Origin: Plecoglossus altivelis
Taxonomy: Eukaryota; Chordata; Actinopteri; Osmeriformes; Plecoglossidae
Direction: 5' to 3'
Length of the DNA: 64,000 nt
Assembly (NCBI GenBank): GCA_036571765.1
Contig: BROE01000022.1
Span: 8,959,575-9,023,574 of the forward strand
The notes beneath the pieces are model-generated. The model was not told where the DNA came from. It saw only the letters and a program-made list of their open reading frames with translations, and searched no databases. Shown here in pieces: positions 56,901-64,000 of this stretch. Every line of letters starts with the position of its first letter. The stretch's first letter is position 1. Both the position numbers and the translations under genes were made by a program.

Positions 56901-58672
56901 TATCTCTCAGGCTTAAAAAGTAGGTTATGCATTGTCAGCTACACTAAAGGACAACTCCATTGTTACATCTTTCCATTCATAGTATTGCAAATGATACATA
57001 CACTAGTACCACTCCCTGAACAGTAGAATGCCCCTCCCCAAACGCCGAAATACTCTATACTGGAGTCAAATGAAGGCACTGCTATACCAGGATGTTATTT
57101 TGTGAGAATGTATTTGTGGTGTACTCCTCCTTCAGCGCACCTACCCTATCCCAGAAACCCAGACCTATTTTCATTAGGCTTCCTCCCTCATAAACCTATA
57201 AAAATGATGAGGAGATTACCTAAATCCAACCTCATCTCTATGCCTTGGCTAACTGACTTCCTGGATTCAACCGATGAGTTGTTGGCAAATACAAGGATTT
57301 AAAGCCTCCTGTCCACACTCACCGAAGACCTAAGAGGCCGAATACTCAGGACGACAAACTGCTGTTGAGGAAGATGAAACGGGCAACAGCAAAGCTGCAT
57401 GACACGGCGAACCAGGGAATGAAGTCAACCTGTTATGCATGTCCCTTTGATCACAATTATGTTCTCAATCCAAACGTTATTTTACCATAATGGGATTGAT
57501 GGAGCTTTTTAATCAAGCGCTCTGGTAAACCGCAGAGTAGAGCCACGGCTCAAAGCTCTCCTTGGATGTAAACATGAGTGTATTTCTGTCTGTTCTCCAC
57601 GGAGATGTTTGCCATGTGTAGCAAGTGTGATGGAAACCAACTGCCGAATCAGCTGTATTGACAGCAGGACTATAAATCACTCCAGTGGCACGGATATACG
57701 CACGCGCACGCACACACGCCTCGGGTCTGGCCTACAGATGGACATGAGTGTGGGCGTCAGCTTTAATGCAGACTCATCACTTCAGATGAGAATCAACAGG
57801 ATTGAACTGTGAGAATTTTGATCATGTCTAAGACAGACACCACAAGCATGGACAGACGGCATTACCACAACACATATTGGGTTATTATGAGGCTGCACAA
57901 CTTCAGATCCTGATTCATCAAAAGTCCCTCGTATTTCCCAGCAGAACAGAGGGGTAACTCAACACCACCACCGGAGACAGAGGTGAACATTTACACAGCT
58001 GTAGAGTGGCAGTGTGTGGTTGGGTCTGCGTGGAGGGGTATTAGAGTATATTGTAGGGTGACATACTCCTCCTCATCATATGGCCATCACCTGGGAGTCA
58101 AGAGCTCTACCAACACTATATAACAACTAGCCAGCGAATACCATTGTTACAAGCTTCTGTGATGCATATGTGATTTCTCTGTTGATGGTTACCTCAGCTT
58201 CCTAAAATGAGAATTGGAGGTTAATCTACCATTTCACAGCATAAGCTCACAATTTGCGGCTCTATATGGCCAAGTCTGATTCTGCTGTTAAATTGTGCAT
58301 GTCCATGTGGAAACCCAGCTCTGTTAAAACTCTGGTTCAGAGCTTAGTCTGAACCTGACTGTTATTGTGTTCCTCCATGGTTCCAGGAAGTCCAACAGCC
58401 TGTTCTGTACATTAAACCTGAATGTTCTACTACAATACAACACACTCTCTCGTGGTCTTTTTCACTTCCCGTGCGCCAGTTTAAACCTGTGGGACACCGG
58501 CTTTCAATAAGATGTTCTGATGCTGCTTCAAGTCCTCTTAATAAAGTGGATCCAGGCTGAGTTTGAGTTTGACTCACCGGTCTTCCCAGCTCCACTCTCT
58601 CCTGTGATGAGAATACACTGGTCCTTGTCCTGGTCCCTCAGGGAACGGTAAGCCTCATCTGCCAGGGCATAG
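32863..58672 (-). CDS. myo1b: myo1b: unconventional myosin-Ib heavy chain, 5'-partial (first ~84 residues beyond the window)
   Basis: Twenty-nine consecutive minus-strand exons (one also present as a second copy) join in frame to give 1,084 residues ending in TAA at 32865-32863. Order of parts: motor domain with P-loop GESGAGKT, switch I NDNSSRFGKYM, relay/switch II DIYGFEIFE and the class-typical WPHWRGP stretch before the converter; then an IQ-motif neck; then the TH1 tail with its PH-like lipid-binding region (QPFKGDYVEINKNPKY, NKINRANGK). The residue 16 before DALAK (the TEDS site) is Glu, so motor activity should not need heavy-chain phosphorylation there. RSLRDQDKDQCILITGESGA and the neck repeats match myosin-Ib rather than Ia. 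Known role: a single-headed, tension-sensitive actin motor that links actin to endosomes, Golgi-derived carriers and plasma membrane, with calmodulin light chains. The missing N-terminal exons lie beyond 64,000. Confidence 0.97.
33003..33046. repeat. (GA)n microsatellite in the last myo1b intron
   Basis: GA repeats 11 bases upstream, in transcript terms, of the last myo1b coding exon. On the sense strand this is the CT-rich acceptor tract. Confidence 0.9.
33108..33238 (-). CDS. myo1b: myo1b TH1 exon (GDFLLSSEHLIEIITKLHRA)
   Basis: Begins GSASAAKGDFLLSSEHLIEI and ends INIDISDE. Acceptor CCCCACAG, donor GTATGA. Confidence 0.96.
33428..33580 (-). CDS. myo1b: myo1b TH1 exon (GSSRIFLLTKNNFVLADQKT)
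   Basis: Fifty-one whole codons ending STQNDGFFALKLKE, beta strands of the PH-like fold. Acceptor TTCTACAG, donor GTGAGG. Confidence 0.97.
33861..33993 (-). CDS. myo1b: myo1b TH1 exon, PH-like lipid-binding region
   Basis: Encodes VSQPFKGDYVEINKNPKYQK and VVNKINRANGK. The basic residues here belong to the PH-like fold that binds phosphoinositides in class I myosins. Acceptor GTGCAG, donor GTGAGT. Confidence 0.96.
34116..34222 (-). CDS. myo1b: myo1b tail (TH1) exon (CKKYRSQFTEDKKAVYEEKL)
   Basis: Encodes CKKYRSQFTEDKKAVYEEKL and EASEIFKDRKALYPS. Acceptor AATCAG, donor GTAAGC. Confidence 0.96.
34355..34489 (-). CDS. myo1b: myo1b tail (TH1) exon (MPSMSPIDKKWPSKPYLFME)
   Basis: Forty-five whole codons starting MQKYFLNLKTTMPSMSPIDK and ending ELRRIFHLWR. 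Acceptor TCTCCAG; donor GTTAGC is non-consensus. Confidence 0.96.
34645..34719 (-). CDS. myo1b: myo1b exon joining last IQ motif to tail
   Basis: Twenty-five whole codons, VRREYRKFFRANAGRKIYDF then TIQRI. Completes the last IQ motif and begins the post-IQ helix. Acceptor TTGCAG, donor GTAAGT. Confidence 0.96.
35731..35817 (-). CDS. myo1b: myo1b neck cassette exon C (IQ 6 / IQ 7)
   Basis: An 87-base phase 0-0 exon, ARRELRRLKEEARRKHAVAV then IWAYWLGLK, closest to the last mammalian IQ exon. Acceptor CTCACAG, donor GTATCT. Confidence 0.97.
36925..37011 (-). CDS. myo1b: myo1b neck cassette exon B (IQ 5 / IQ 6)
   Basis: An 87-base phase 0-0 exon, ARRELRRLKDEARNKHAVSV then IWAGWQGTK. Closest to cassette A: both end WQGTK and share NKHAVSVIWA. 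Acceptor TTCCCAG, donor GTATTT. A strongly C-rich stretch follows its donor in the transcript. Confidence 0.96.
38130..38216 (-). CDS. myo1b: myo1b neck cassette exon A (IQ 4 / IQ 5)
   Basis: An 87-base phase 0-0 exon, ARMELRRLKQEARNKHAVSV then IWAFWQGTK. Paralogous to the exons at 36925 and 35731. Skipping it would keep the frame. In mammals, exons of this class are the alternatively spliced ones that vary lever-arm length. Acceptor CCTTCAG, donor GTATTT. Confidence 0.96.
38293..38320. repeat. (GA)n microsatellite in myo1b intron
   Basis: A short AG repeat between two IQ exons. Confidence 0.9.
38605..38691 (-). CDS. myo1b: myo1b neck exon (IQ 3 / IQ 4)
   Basis: Twenty-nine whole codons, ARKILRELKYQKRCKEAVTT then IAAYWHGTQ. 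Acceptor TTCAACAG, donor GTACAG. Confidence 0.97.
38809..38877 (-). CDS. myo1b: myo1b neck exon (IQ 2 / IQ 3)
   Basis: Twenty-three whole codons, QQKKYQKIKSATVVMQSFIR then GWK. Completes IQ 2 and starts IQ 3. Acceptor TTTGTAG, donor GTAAGA. Confidence 0.96.
38982..39131 (-). CDS. myo1b: myo1b neck exon with IQ motif 1
   Basis: Fifty codons starting LFFLEEKRRGCLEDLASLIQ and containing IQKIYRGWKCRTHF, a canonical IQ motif, then VVVAAWYRRYA, the first half of IQ 2. Acceptor CTCCAG, donor GTGAGA. Confidence 0.97.
39531..40072. repeat. 542-bp tandem direct duplication, unit 1
   Basis: Identical to 40,073-40,614 except for G at 39,770 versus T at 40,312. Contains one myo1b exon (39846-39939) with its splice sites and about 300 and 130 bases of flank. 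The units abut exactly. Confidence 0.97.
39846..39939 (-). CDS. myo1b: myo1b converter exon, downstream copy of a tandem duplicate
   Basis: Same 94 bases and same splice sites as 40388-40481. Either copy joins in frame from the WPHWRGPT exon to the LFFLEEKRRG exon. Which one is used, or whether the assembly duplicated a single exon, cannot be told here. Confidence 0.9.
40073..40614. repeat. 542-bp tandem direct duplication, unit 2
   Basis: Second copy, immediately adjacent to unit 1. It starts CTCGCAGGGTTG like unit 1 and diverges after TTCAGGGGA. Confidence 0.97.
40388..40481 (-). CDS. myo1b: myo1b converter exon, upstream copy of a tandem duplicate
   Basis: Encodes EGVEVLMADLQVPAEEFAYG and RSKIFIRNPRT (31 codons after one phase base). 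Acceptor ACTGTAG, donor GTAGCT. Identical at every base to the copy at 39846-39939. The length of 94 is not a multiple of three, so only one copy can be used per mRNA. Confidence 0.9.
41225..41425 (-). CDS. myo1b: myo1b motor exon leading to the converter
   Basis: Encodes CIKPNDKKAAHIFTDSLVCH, then VRRAGYAFRQAYEPCLERYK and TWPHWRGPT. It ends after AG of an Arg codon, setting the phase for the duplicated exon that follows. Acceptor CCTCAG, donor GTAGGT. Confidence 0.97.
41558..41784 (-). CDS. myo1b: myo1b motor exon, actin-binding region
   Basis: Starts VLYRVEGFVDKNNDLLYRDL, includes LKRPPTAGFQFRASVGTLMR and ends QTKNPNYIR. Lies in the lower 50K/actin-interface part of the motor. Acceptor TGCGTAG, donor GTGTCT (weak). 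Confidence 0.97.
42331..42531 (-). CDS. myo1b: myo1b motor exon (GILAMLDEECLRPGTVTDDT)
   Basis: Sixty-seven whole codons beginning NQNGILAMLDEECLRPGTVT and ending SCFRIQHYAGK. Acceptor CTGTCCAG, donor GTAAAG. Confidence 0.97.
42832..42894 (-). CDS. myo1b: myo1b motor exon (DIEWTNIEYFNNAIICDLIE)
   Basis: Twenty-one whole codons ending in Asn, directly preceding the NQNGILAMLDEEC exon. Acceptor GTCACAG, donor GTAAGT. Confidence 0.96.
42895..44039 (-). other. myo1b intron with G-rich and GA-rich stretches
   Basis: About 1.1 kb. Holds a G-run cluster at 43,385-43,404 and purine-rich DNA around 43,640-43,760. No coding content was seen. Confidence 0.65.
44040..44144 (-). CDS. myo1b: myo1b motor exon, relay helix (NSFEQFIINYCNEKLQQIF)
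   Basis: Encodes DNSFEQFIINYCNEKLQQIF and IELTLREEQEEYIRE, the relay helix shared by all myosins. Acceptor CTCCACAG, donor GTGAGT. Confidence 0.97.
44145..45801 (-). other. myo1b intron
   Basis: About 1.66 kb. The 143-codon minus frame at 44,970-45,401 has no match I recognise, and no exon-like segment is needed here, as the flanking exons join in phase. Confidence 0.65.
45802..45867 (-). CDS. myo1b: myo1b motor exon with switch II
   Basis: Encodes AQAKTRHKVMGVLDIYGFEI and FE; DIYGFE is switch II. Acceptor CTCTCAG, donor GTAAGG. Confidence 0.97.
45975..46061 (-). CDS. myo1b: myo1b motor exon (AYYARDALAKNLYSRLFSWL)
   Basis: Twenty-nine whole codons, AYYARDALAKNLYSRLFSWL then VTRINESIK. Contains the DALAK landmark. 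Acceptor TCTGTAG, donor GTACGA. Confidence 0.97.
47136..47254 (-). CDS. myo1b: myo1b motor exon with the TEDS-site glutamate
   Basis: Encodes LKEMCELLGIEQSVLERAFS and TVEAKMEKVSTTLNVSQ. The Glu of MEKV is 16 residues before DALAK in the next exon, the TEDS position. Acceptor CCACCAG, donor GTCAGA. Confidence 0.97.
48420..48567 (-). CDS. myo1b: myo1b motor exon (NAMQIVGFMEDEVQSVLELV)
   Basis: Encodes NAMQIVGFMEDEVQSVLELV, then LKLGNIEFKPESRVNGFDES. Acceptor CCCCAG, donor GTGAGT. The exon is GC- and CpG-richer than its flanks, unlike the other exons. Confidence 0.97.
49194..49304. repeat. 12-bp minisatellite, about 9 units
   Basis: Imperfect copies of TTGTTATGGTGT in a myo1b intron. The minus-strand open frame that reads repeated His-Asn-Lys-His is a by-product of the period of 12. 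Confidence 0.9.
49626..49729 (-). CDS. myo1b: myo1b motor exon (KLKLDRDFSKYNYLSLDSAS)
   Basis: Encodes KLKLDRDFSKYNYLSLDSAS and then VNGLDDAACFRTVR. Acceptor CCCGCAG, donor GTGAGT. Confidence 0.96.
50140..50238 (-). CDS. myo1b: myo1b motor exon (LLEKSRVVKQPRGERNFHIF)
   Basis: Encodes the conserved LLEKSRVVKQPRGERNFHIF and YQLLSGASDDTL. Acceptor CTTGCAG, donor GTGAGT. Confidence 0.97.
50239..52435 (-). other. myo1b intron, no further exon seen
   Basis: About 2.2 kb without recognisable coding sequence. The short open frames here have no myosin similarity. Confidence 0.7.
52436..52499 (-). CDS. myo1b: myo1b exon with second half of switch I
   Basis: A 64-base exon reading GKYMDIEFDFKGDPLGGVIS and N. 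Acceptor CCACAG, donor GTGAGT. Confidence 0.96.
52500..54752 (-). other. myo1b intron between the two switch I exons
   Basis: About 2.25 kb. A 169-codon plus-strand frame at 53,989-54,498 and overlapping minus-strand frames show no recognisable domain and lack exon-like support. Confidence 0.65.
54753..54799 (-). CDS. myo1b: myo1b exon with first half of switch I
   Basis: A 47-base exon reading FGNAKTVRNDNSSRF. Switch I (NxNSSRFGK) is split between this exon and the next. Acceptor TTTTTCAG, donor GTAAGT. Confidence 0.96.
56053..56157 (-). CDS. myo1b: myo1b motor-domain exon (EASKLVMSYVAAVCGKG)
   Basis: Encodes ASKLVMSYVAAVCGKGQEVN and then KVKEQLLQSNPVLE, the helix after the P-loop and following segment. 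Acceptor GTTCCAG, donor GTGAGT. Confidence 0.97.
56158..58577 (-). other. myo1b intron after the P-loop exon
   Basis: About 2.4 kb; no exon, gene or clear repeat recognised. Confidence 0.7.
58578..58672 (-). CDS. myo1b: myo1b exon with the P-loop (first exon in window)
   Basis: Encodes YALADEAYRSLRDQDKDQCI then LITGESGAGKT, the Walker A/P-loop that binds ATP phosphates. Acceptor CTTGCAG, donor GTGAGT. It begins with the third base of a codon, so an upstream coding exon is required and must lie outside the window. Confidence 0.97.
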
Positions 58673-59841
58673 CTGCAAGACAAAAAGACATAATGGGGAC
58701 ATCTATTAGAACATTGCTGCTCAAAATACAGACTATTGTGTGTGGTAAAAGTCAGCTTCAACTGTTGAACATAAAGAATGGCAACGTCTATGTTCTTGTT
58801 CCACAGAATGGATTTCATACAACTTATATGGTCATATGGAGTAAAAGTATGCCATCTGTTCATGCAGGGTGGTCTTGGTTGTCCAGTACTTTTCTGACAT
58901 AGTGGAGGGATTATTGCACAATGAATGCTTGGGCCCTGGAGGAATACCAATACAAAAAAAGGAAAGGATATGGGGGGGGGGGAGCAAAGTTGGACCAGGC
59001 TGTATGCCCACAGATCAATACAAACCTAGATGGAAACTAGGTTGAATCTGTAGCACTGTGGCACTAACCCTGTGATTAGGATAACACTGAGCTCTATCTG
59101 GTGGCTTCCACCAGAGTGTGTCCTGATCAGTAGGCAGAGTGTCTGTTCACCCCCTGTATGAACAGCCAAACCCCTGAAATAAAGCGGACAGCATAAACTC
59201 CCCAAATCATCTCTATTTAATAAAATAGCCTCAGTTAAAGACGCAAAACATAACAATGCTCTCCATCTCTGCATCAATAATTCACGTTCACATGCAGGAT
59301 AATGGTGGTCCTAAAGCGAAGCGCATTGTGCCTACATTCCAGGACTGTGACACAATGGGAAAGTGGGGCATGGTATAGCAGACATAACTGGACGCCCCGA
59401 CAGCATTGGGGTCGCTATTGTTCTACTGTCCTCTGATGCTAAAGACCAAGGGTGATGGGGGACAGCATGAGATAGCAAGTTAATGATAACAGGGGCTGGG
59501 GTGGTGGCTTGGAGGCTGGAGACTGGGGCGTTGTTCTCTAGTTCTCAGGGAAGACTCCTTATTAGAGAACTAGGAACCACCCCATTGGTTGAGGCCATGC
59601 CTTTATGGATCACACTTGGCAGGGAAACAGTCATCTACAGTATTCCAACATCTCCTCGCCCAGACAGCTAGGAGGCCAAATTAGCCAGCAAGGTTTCCCA
59701 TTCCCCCCCTCCCCCATCTGTGCTTTTCTACATTCATTACTCAGGAATTTTCCAGAGCCACCACTAATAATAGCTATGATTGTGGAGGAAATGTTACATG
59801 TCGTTTCCCTTTTACTCAAACCCTGAACACCCCCCCCCCTC

Positions 59842-59863
59842 CACACACACACACACACACACA
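59842..59863. repeat. (CA)n microsatellite after a C run
   Basis: A short CA repeat preceded by a run of nine or more C. Confidence 0.9.
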
Positions 59864-62820
59864 GTCTGGTTTGAAGATGGTTTCTTATTAAAAACAGGGT
59901 AATGAAACTCTGACAGGCTTTTATAGACTCCCCCTGGATAGGAAAACTAGATGACCTCTGACACTCCTTCACAGAGCAATGAAATGTGGACAGAATCCTA
60001 ATAGTGGAGGACCACACCAGCAATGGAAAGTATGTTGGTGTCATTCAGTGCTTGTCAAAATAGCAAGCATACCTGTCAAAAATGTATAAATACAAAATAC
60101 TGGGTGGCTTCCAGACATACCATGTTCACTGTAAGTACATGTATGCTCTTAGTTTCAGGCAATTGTAGAGGAATGCATCAAATTGCCTTCCCAAGTGTCT
60201 AATTTTAGTGTCACGTCATGACCCAATTCCAGTCCCAATGATGTGAATAATGTTATTAATTAAGTAGGACTGAAATTCCAGCCTGCTAAAATTCCTGACC
60301 GCACACGGGGCTTAAAAAATGTAGACCTCAACGATCAACCCAATCAAAAGCACAGAAACATGGATGTTCAACCTTTTGCGAAACATATCGAGTGTACAAA
60401 ATGTGTTAAATGTACTTAAATAAAAAACAAACAAACAACTAGCCGGCAGTCTGAACGAAAGTCCCACCGTGGTGAGCCCGGTAACAACTTCAGAGGTTAA
60501 CCACAAAATTTTGTTGACGTCTGAAATGAAGACTGATTGGTGGGGTAGCAGGAAGCCATGAGAGCAGTGAAACCCCTGCCTGTTGAACGGGGCCTAAATG
60601 TACAGCCTCCACACCATCACACAGCCTCCTGGATTAGGGTCCGACATGCAGCACAACTGGCCTTTGCACTCAGCAAAGCACCCCATTAGGGGAGAAAGGG
60701 TGGTGGTGGGGGGGGTTACGTCACTGCTGAAACGTGCAGGGCAGCGCAGCAGATGTGTCGGTGCTTTGTGAAAGGAGCCTGACAAAAAGCTAAACCAACA
60801 TCACACAATTAGCCTGCCAAACAGCAGTTGTGGGTGAGAGTGGTGATGGTGGGAGGAGGGGGCGGAGAGGGGAGGGGCTTCGGAGATTGGTGGGAGGTCT
60901 CCTACTCGGAAACAGGCCAAATGAGCAGCCACAGTCTCTCCCTCTTCCAATCCCCCACGGCACCCAATATGGCCAGAGTAGTCCCTATGAATATGAATAG
61001 CCATATCACAATATGAATGGACCTACAAGCTGCGGCTCAGGGACCTAGACATCCAGACTGGGAAGCAGCAAGGAGGCTGACAAAGCTGGACATAATCTTC
61101 TGTCTGCGGGGCAGGTTGGGGATGCATGCCCCTCATTGGTTACACTCCTCGATACACAGACCATGTGTCTCCTGCTGTGTAAAACAGGGCATTGAATCTG
61201 TGTTTTTTATACTCCTCTGTCTACACAGTGCTGCCACAGCTCGTGACATAGATGGAAATCTGAATCAGATCAGACCATCTGCTGAGCTACCAAGATCGTA
61301 CAGTATAATCATCCATAAACCATGAAAGGATTGAAAAATTCTTAAATGTTCACCCAACGCAAGTTACCATGCACCACAGCTTCTTTTATTAACAGTGTGT
61401 AAATTAGCAGAGCACATCAAATGGGACATCAAAGTAGTCCACTGGACTGAAGGTTCCTTGGTCTGACCAGAGCTTGTGCCCAGGCAGGGTGGGGCAGATG
61501 AGGGTGGCTGCCTGGCACCCCCCCATCAGACAGTCACTAGAGCCCAGGGCCCAAGGCTGTAATTAAGGTTTCCTCATGGCAGTGGTGGGACTCAAAGCCA
61601 CATTGAGGCAGAGGCAAACGGCAGAAAATAGCCCCCCTCTGCCTTCCTCCTTCTCCTCCTGTGTTGTCAGGTCAGGGCGAAGGCTGACAGATCGGGGATG
61701 TGCCGTGGAGAGGGTGGGGAGATCCTCTGAACGGATCCAGATCCTCATGCCGCAGATAACATTTAAGTCTCTAATGAAGGCAGAATTCAGTTAGTCCATG
61801 TTAACGACGGCCCTCCAAGCTCTAACAGGGAATGGCAGACCCTGCTTTCAGCAGATCTTTGCTCAGAAATGGACTGACATTTCAATTGCTCATGTTTGTT
61901 AGTAATGATTTTCCCCTGTTCTTGTGAACGATTGAGTGAACAGTTTTTGGTATTAATCGTACGTCAGACAATGTGTGGCTGAGCTCCAGACAAAGATTTC
62001 TATAATCTGGGTTATCCAGGGCCGTCTAACAGGATGTGGCACTAATAGAGCACCAGAGGAAGACCGGACTTCCTGCCATCACAGCTACAGGTGGTACCAT
62101 GACCAGTGAGTCACTGTAGTGGAGGATATATCCCTAGCTCTGGGGTCCTAGGTGACAAATACAATTAAGACACTGTCTACACTGGGTCTGCCATTCAAGA
62201 TGCATGCTCTAGATGATGGAAAGCCCTTAGAGAGAATGAGACAACACATGCACAACCAGAAAAAGGAGAGACAGCCTTCAAAATATCCAGGTCAGCTGCT
62301 TTTAGCATGCTACAACATGGATAAGAGCGATCTAAAGAAGTATCTCAGATCCTGAAAAGAAAAAAAGGGAAAATACAGCATCATCAACCCTGCAAAACTG
62401 ATGCTTGCATAAAAACCTTGCTGACTAAAGCATCCGGAGAATGATCTGAAAGCATTCCCCCCACACACACTAGATGTACAACAACAGCAGGTCATCTTTC
62501 CACGCATTTTTCAGGTGTTTGCGCATGCTACCAGGCAGCATTATTGCTGAAGAACAAACCTTGCTCACCAAGAACGCATTAAATTGAGTGGAACTAACCA
62601 GATAATTCTGTTTTCCCCTTCTTAGGCCCCTGGTAAATGCAAAGAGTGATGAAAATAGAGGACAACCCCTCTGGGTGTTGGCTAACAGTCTTAACCTACA
62701 GACAATCGAGTGTGTGTCTTACAGTAGCCTCTGGGGGTAGCATGTGTGCGTGACTGGCTTGTCTTCTGAGGGGAACCCCTACCCCTCCCCCTCCTCCTCC
62801 TCAATGTCTCTTTTAGACAG

Positions 62821-62842
62821 GAGCACACACACACACACACAC
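62821..62842. repeat. (CA)n microsatellite
   Basis: A short perfect CA repeat in the upstream myo1b intron. Confidence 0.9.
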
Positions 62843-62970
62843 TTTTCATGCCACAGGATGTTGGAAACAGAAGGAGAAGTCAGGTCTGTTTTTAGCTCAT
62901 AGTTCCGGATGACTTTAATGCTTCCCTGTGTCTGCCCTCCCAGCCTGCTCCCTGACTCAGCTTTCCTGCT

Positions 62971-63210
62971 GCTGTCTACCACATCTTACCTTTGTCTACC
63001 CCATCCTACCACTGTCTACCCCATCCTACCACTGTCTACCCCATCCTACCACTGTCTACCCCATCCTACCACTGTCTACCCCATCCTACCTCTGCCTACC
63101 CCATTCTACCGCTGTCCGCCCTACCCTACTGCTCCCTACCCCATTCTACCACTGCCTTCCCCATCCTACCCCTGCATACCCCATCCTACCCCTGCATACC
63201 CCATCCTACA
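62971..63210. repeat. 20-bp minisatellite, 12 units
   Basis: Consensus unit CCATCCTACCACTGTCTACC. Central units are perfect and the ends diverge. Its 60-base triple period keeps all three plus-strand frames open, so the open frames here are not genes. Confidence 0.95.
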
Positions 63211-63635
63211 CAGTTGATGCTACTACCTTCGGACCCTAGCATCTAGGCCACATGTGCAGTGTGTACAGAGCAGGTAATGAACCTTAAGTATCTCTCCTCT
63301 TTGTCTATTGTAAGACCAAGAAGATGTTTCTGTGGAAGGAAACACTTCAGTGTGAGCCCAACCAGGTCCACGTGTGGACACTACCACAGGAAGGACGGTC
63401 AGCTCAGAACACATGCAGTCATTCTCCTGTAATGGGTCTCATGAGGTTAGACTACTAGTCACAATCCGGTTCTCTTACATTCCAGCAGAACTTCAGAGAA
63501 CAGTTACGCTTGCTTAAACTCAATTATATTGACAGCACATAGCTTTTAACAGTACTAACGTTATCAGATTCAAATCTCAAAACAAAACAATGAGTGCATA
63601 GTTCCAAGGCACCATTGATCACTATCCACACATGC

Positions 63636-63856
63636 GACACACACACAACACACCACACACACACACACATCACACCACACACACACAACACCCATCACAC
63701 ACACAACACACACACACAGCACACACACACACACACACACACTACACACACACAGTCACACACACAACCACACACCACGACACACACACACACACACAAC
63801 ACACACTAAAAAAAATAAAAAAACACAAAACCCACACACACACACACACACACACT
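63636..63856. repeat. interrupted (AC)n microsatellite cluster
   Basis: About 220 bases of AC repeats broken by ACCAC, CAAC and an A-rich patch near 63,808-63,830. Confidence 0.93.
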
Positions 63857-64000
63857 ACCAAACAAATATCCTAGTGGGCACAGGCAAATAGTCCCTCAGA
63901 GCAGCAAATCACTTAACATGTCTCCAAGGGTGCTCTGACCCTGTGCTGACCTGGCATCTTTAGTAAAAACTAACTCAGACAGCCAGAAACGGGGTCGTCT

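Larger units (their letters stand above)
58673..64000 (-). other. myo1b: myo1b upstream intron, running off the window
   Basis: I looked for minus-strand sequence encoding the conserved N-terminal motor segments (the NPY motif and the YELSPHI-type end) and saw none. The intron before the P-loop exon is therefore at least 5.3 kb. It contains a 20-bp minisatellite (62,971-63,210) and CA repeats. Confidence 0.7.

Noticed and set aside
63594..63874. Thr/His-rich plus frames at the right edge
   Set aside because: They are translations of the AC microsatellite cluster.
58673..64000. Search for the first coding exons of myo1b
   Set aside because: No minus-strand segment encoding the conserved N-terminal motor sequence was found, so I did not place a start codon here.

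Overview
This is vertebrate nuclear DNA, almost certainly from a ray-finned (teleost) fish. It has short exons separated by GT-AG introns, abundant CA/GA/CT microsatellites, a decayed 3' tail of the L2-type LINE/SINE kind common in fish, and two conserved animal genes read on the minus strand. Sequence alone does not fix the species.

Layout. (1) Positions 1-22,260: about 22 kb in which I recognise no coding exon. It holds microsatellites, one transposon tail, and AT-rich, CpG-poor stretches that may contain regulatory elements. (2) 22,270-27,000: a complete coding sequence of bzw1 (basic leucine zipper and W2 domain protein 1, also called 5MP2), minus strand. It has 11 coding exons encoding 419 residues, a probable noncoding first exon near 27.0 kb and a 3' UTR down to about 22.3 kb. 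(3) 27.2-30.5 kb: intergenic, with a 26-bp minisatellite and a GC-richer block. (4) About 30.5-64.0 kb: myo1b (unconventional myosin-Ib), minus strand. I reconstructed 29 consecutive coding exons plus one duplicated copy, from the P-loop exon (58.6 kb) to the stop codon (32,863). The exons for roughly the first 84 residues are not in the window, so the gene runs off the right edge.

The two genes lie head to tail with about 5.9 kb between coding regions and have unrelated jobs. BZW1 is a cytoplasmic eIF5 mimic that tunes start-codon selection. Myo1b is a membrane-binding, tension-sensitive motor.

Most notable observations: (a) a 542-bp tandem duplication, 541/542 identical, that copies one complete myo1b motor-domain exon with both splice sites; exon phase makes the two copies usable only alternatively, unless this is an assembly artefact; (b) three near-identical 87-bp IQ exons where I recall two in mammals, allowing up to seven IQ motifs; (c) a very poor initiation context at the bzw1 start codon, fitting the known autoregulation of this family; (d) a ~350-nt polypurine/polypyrimidine tract directly before the first bzw1 coding exon. 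I found no RNA gene, CRISPR array, operon-like system or intact transposon.
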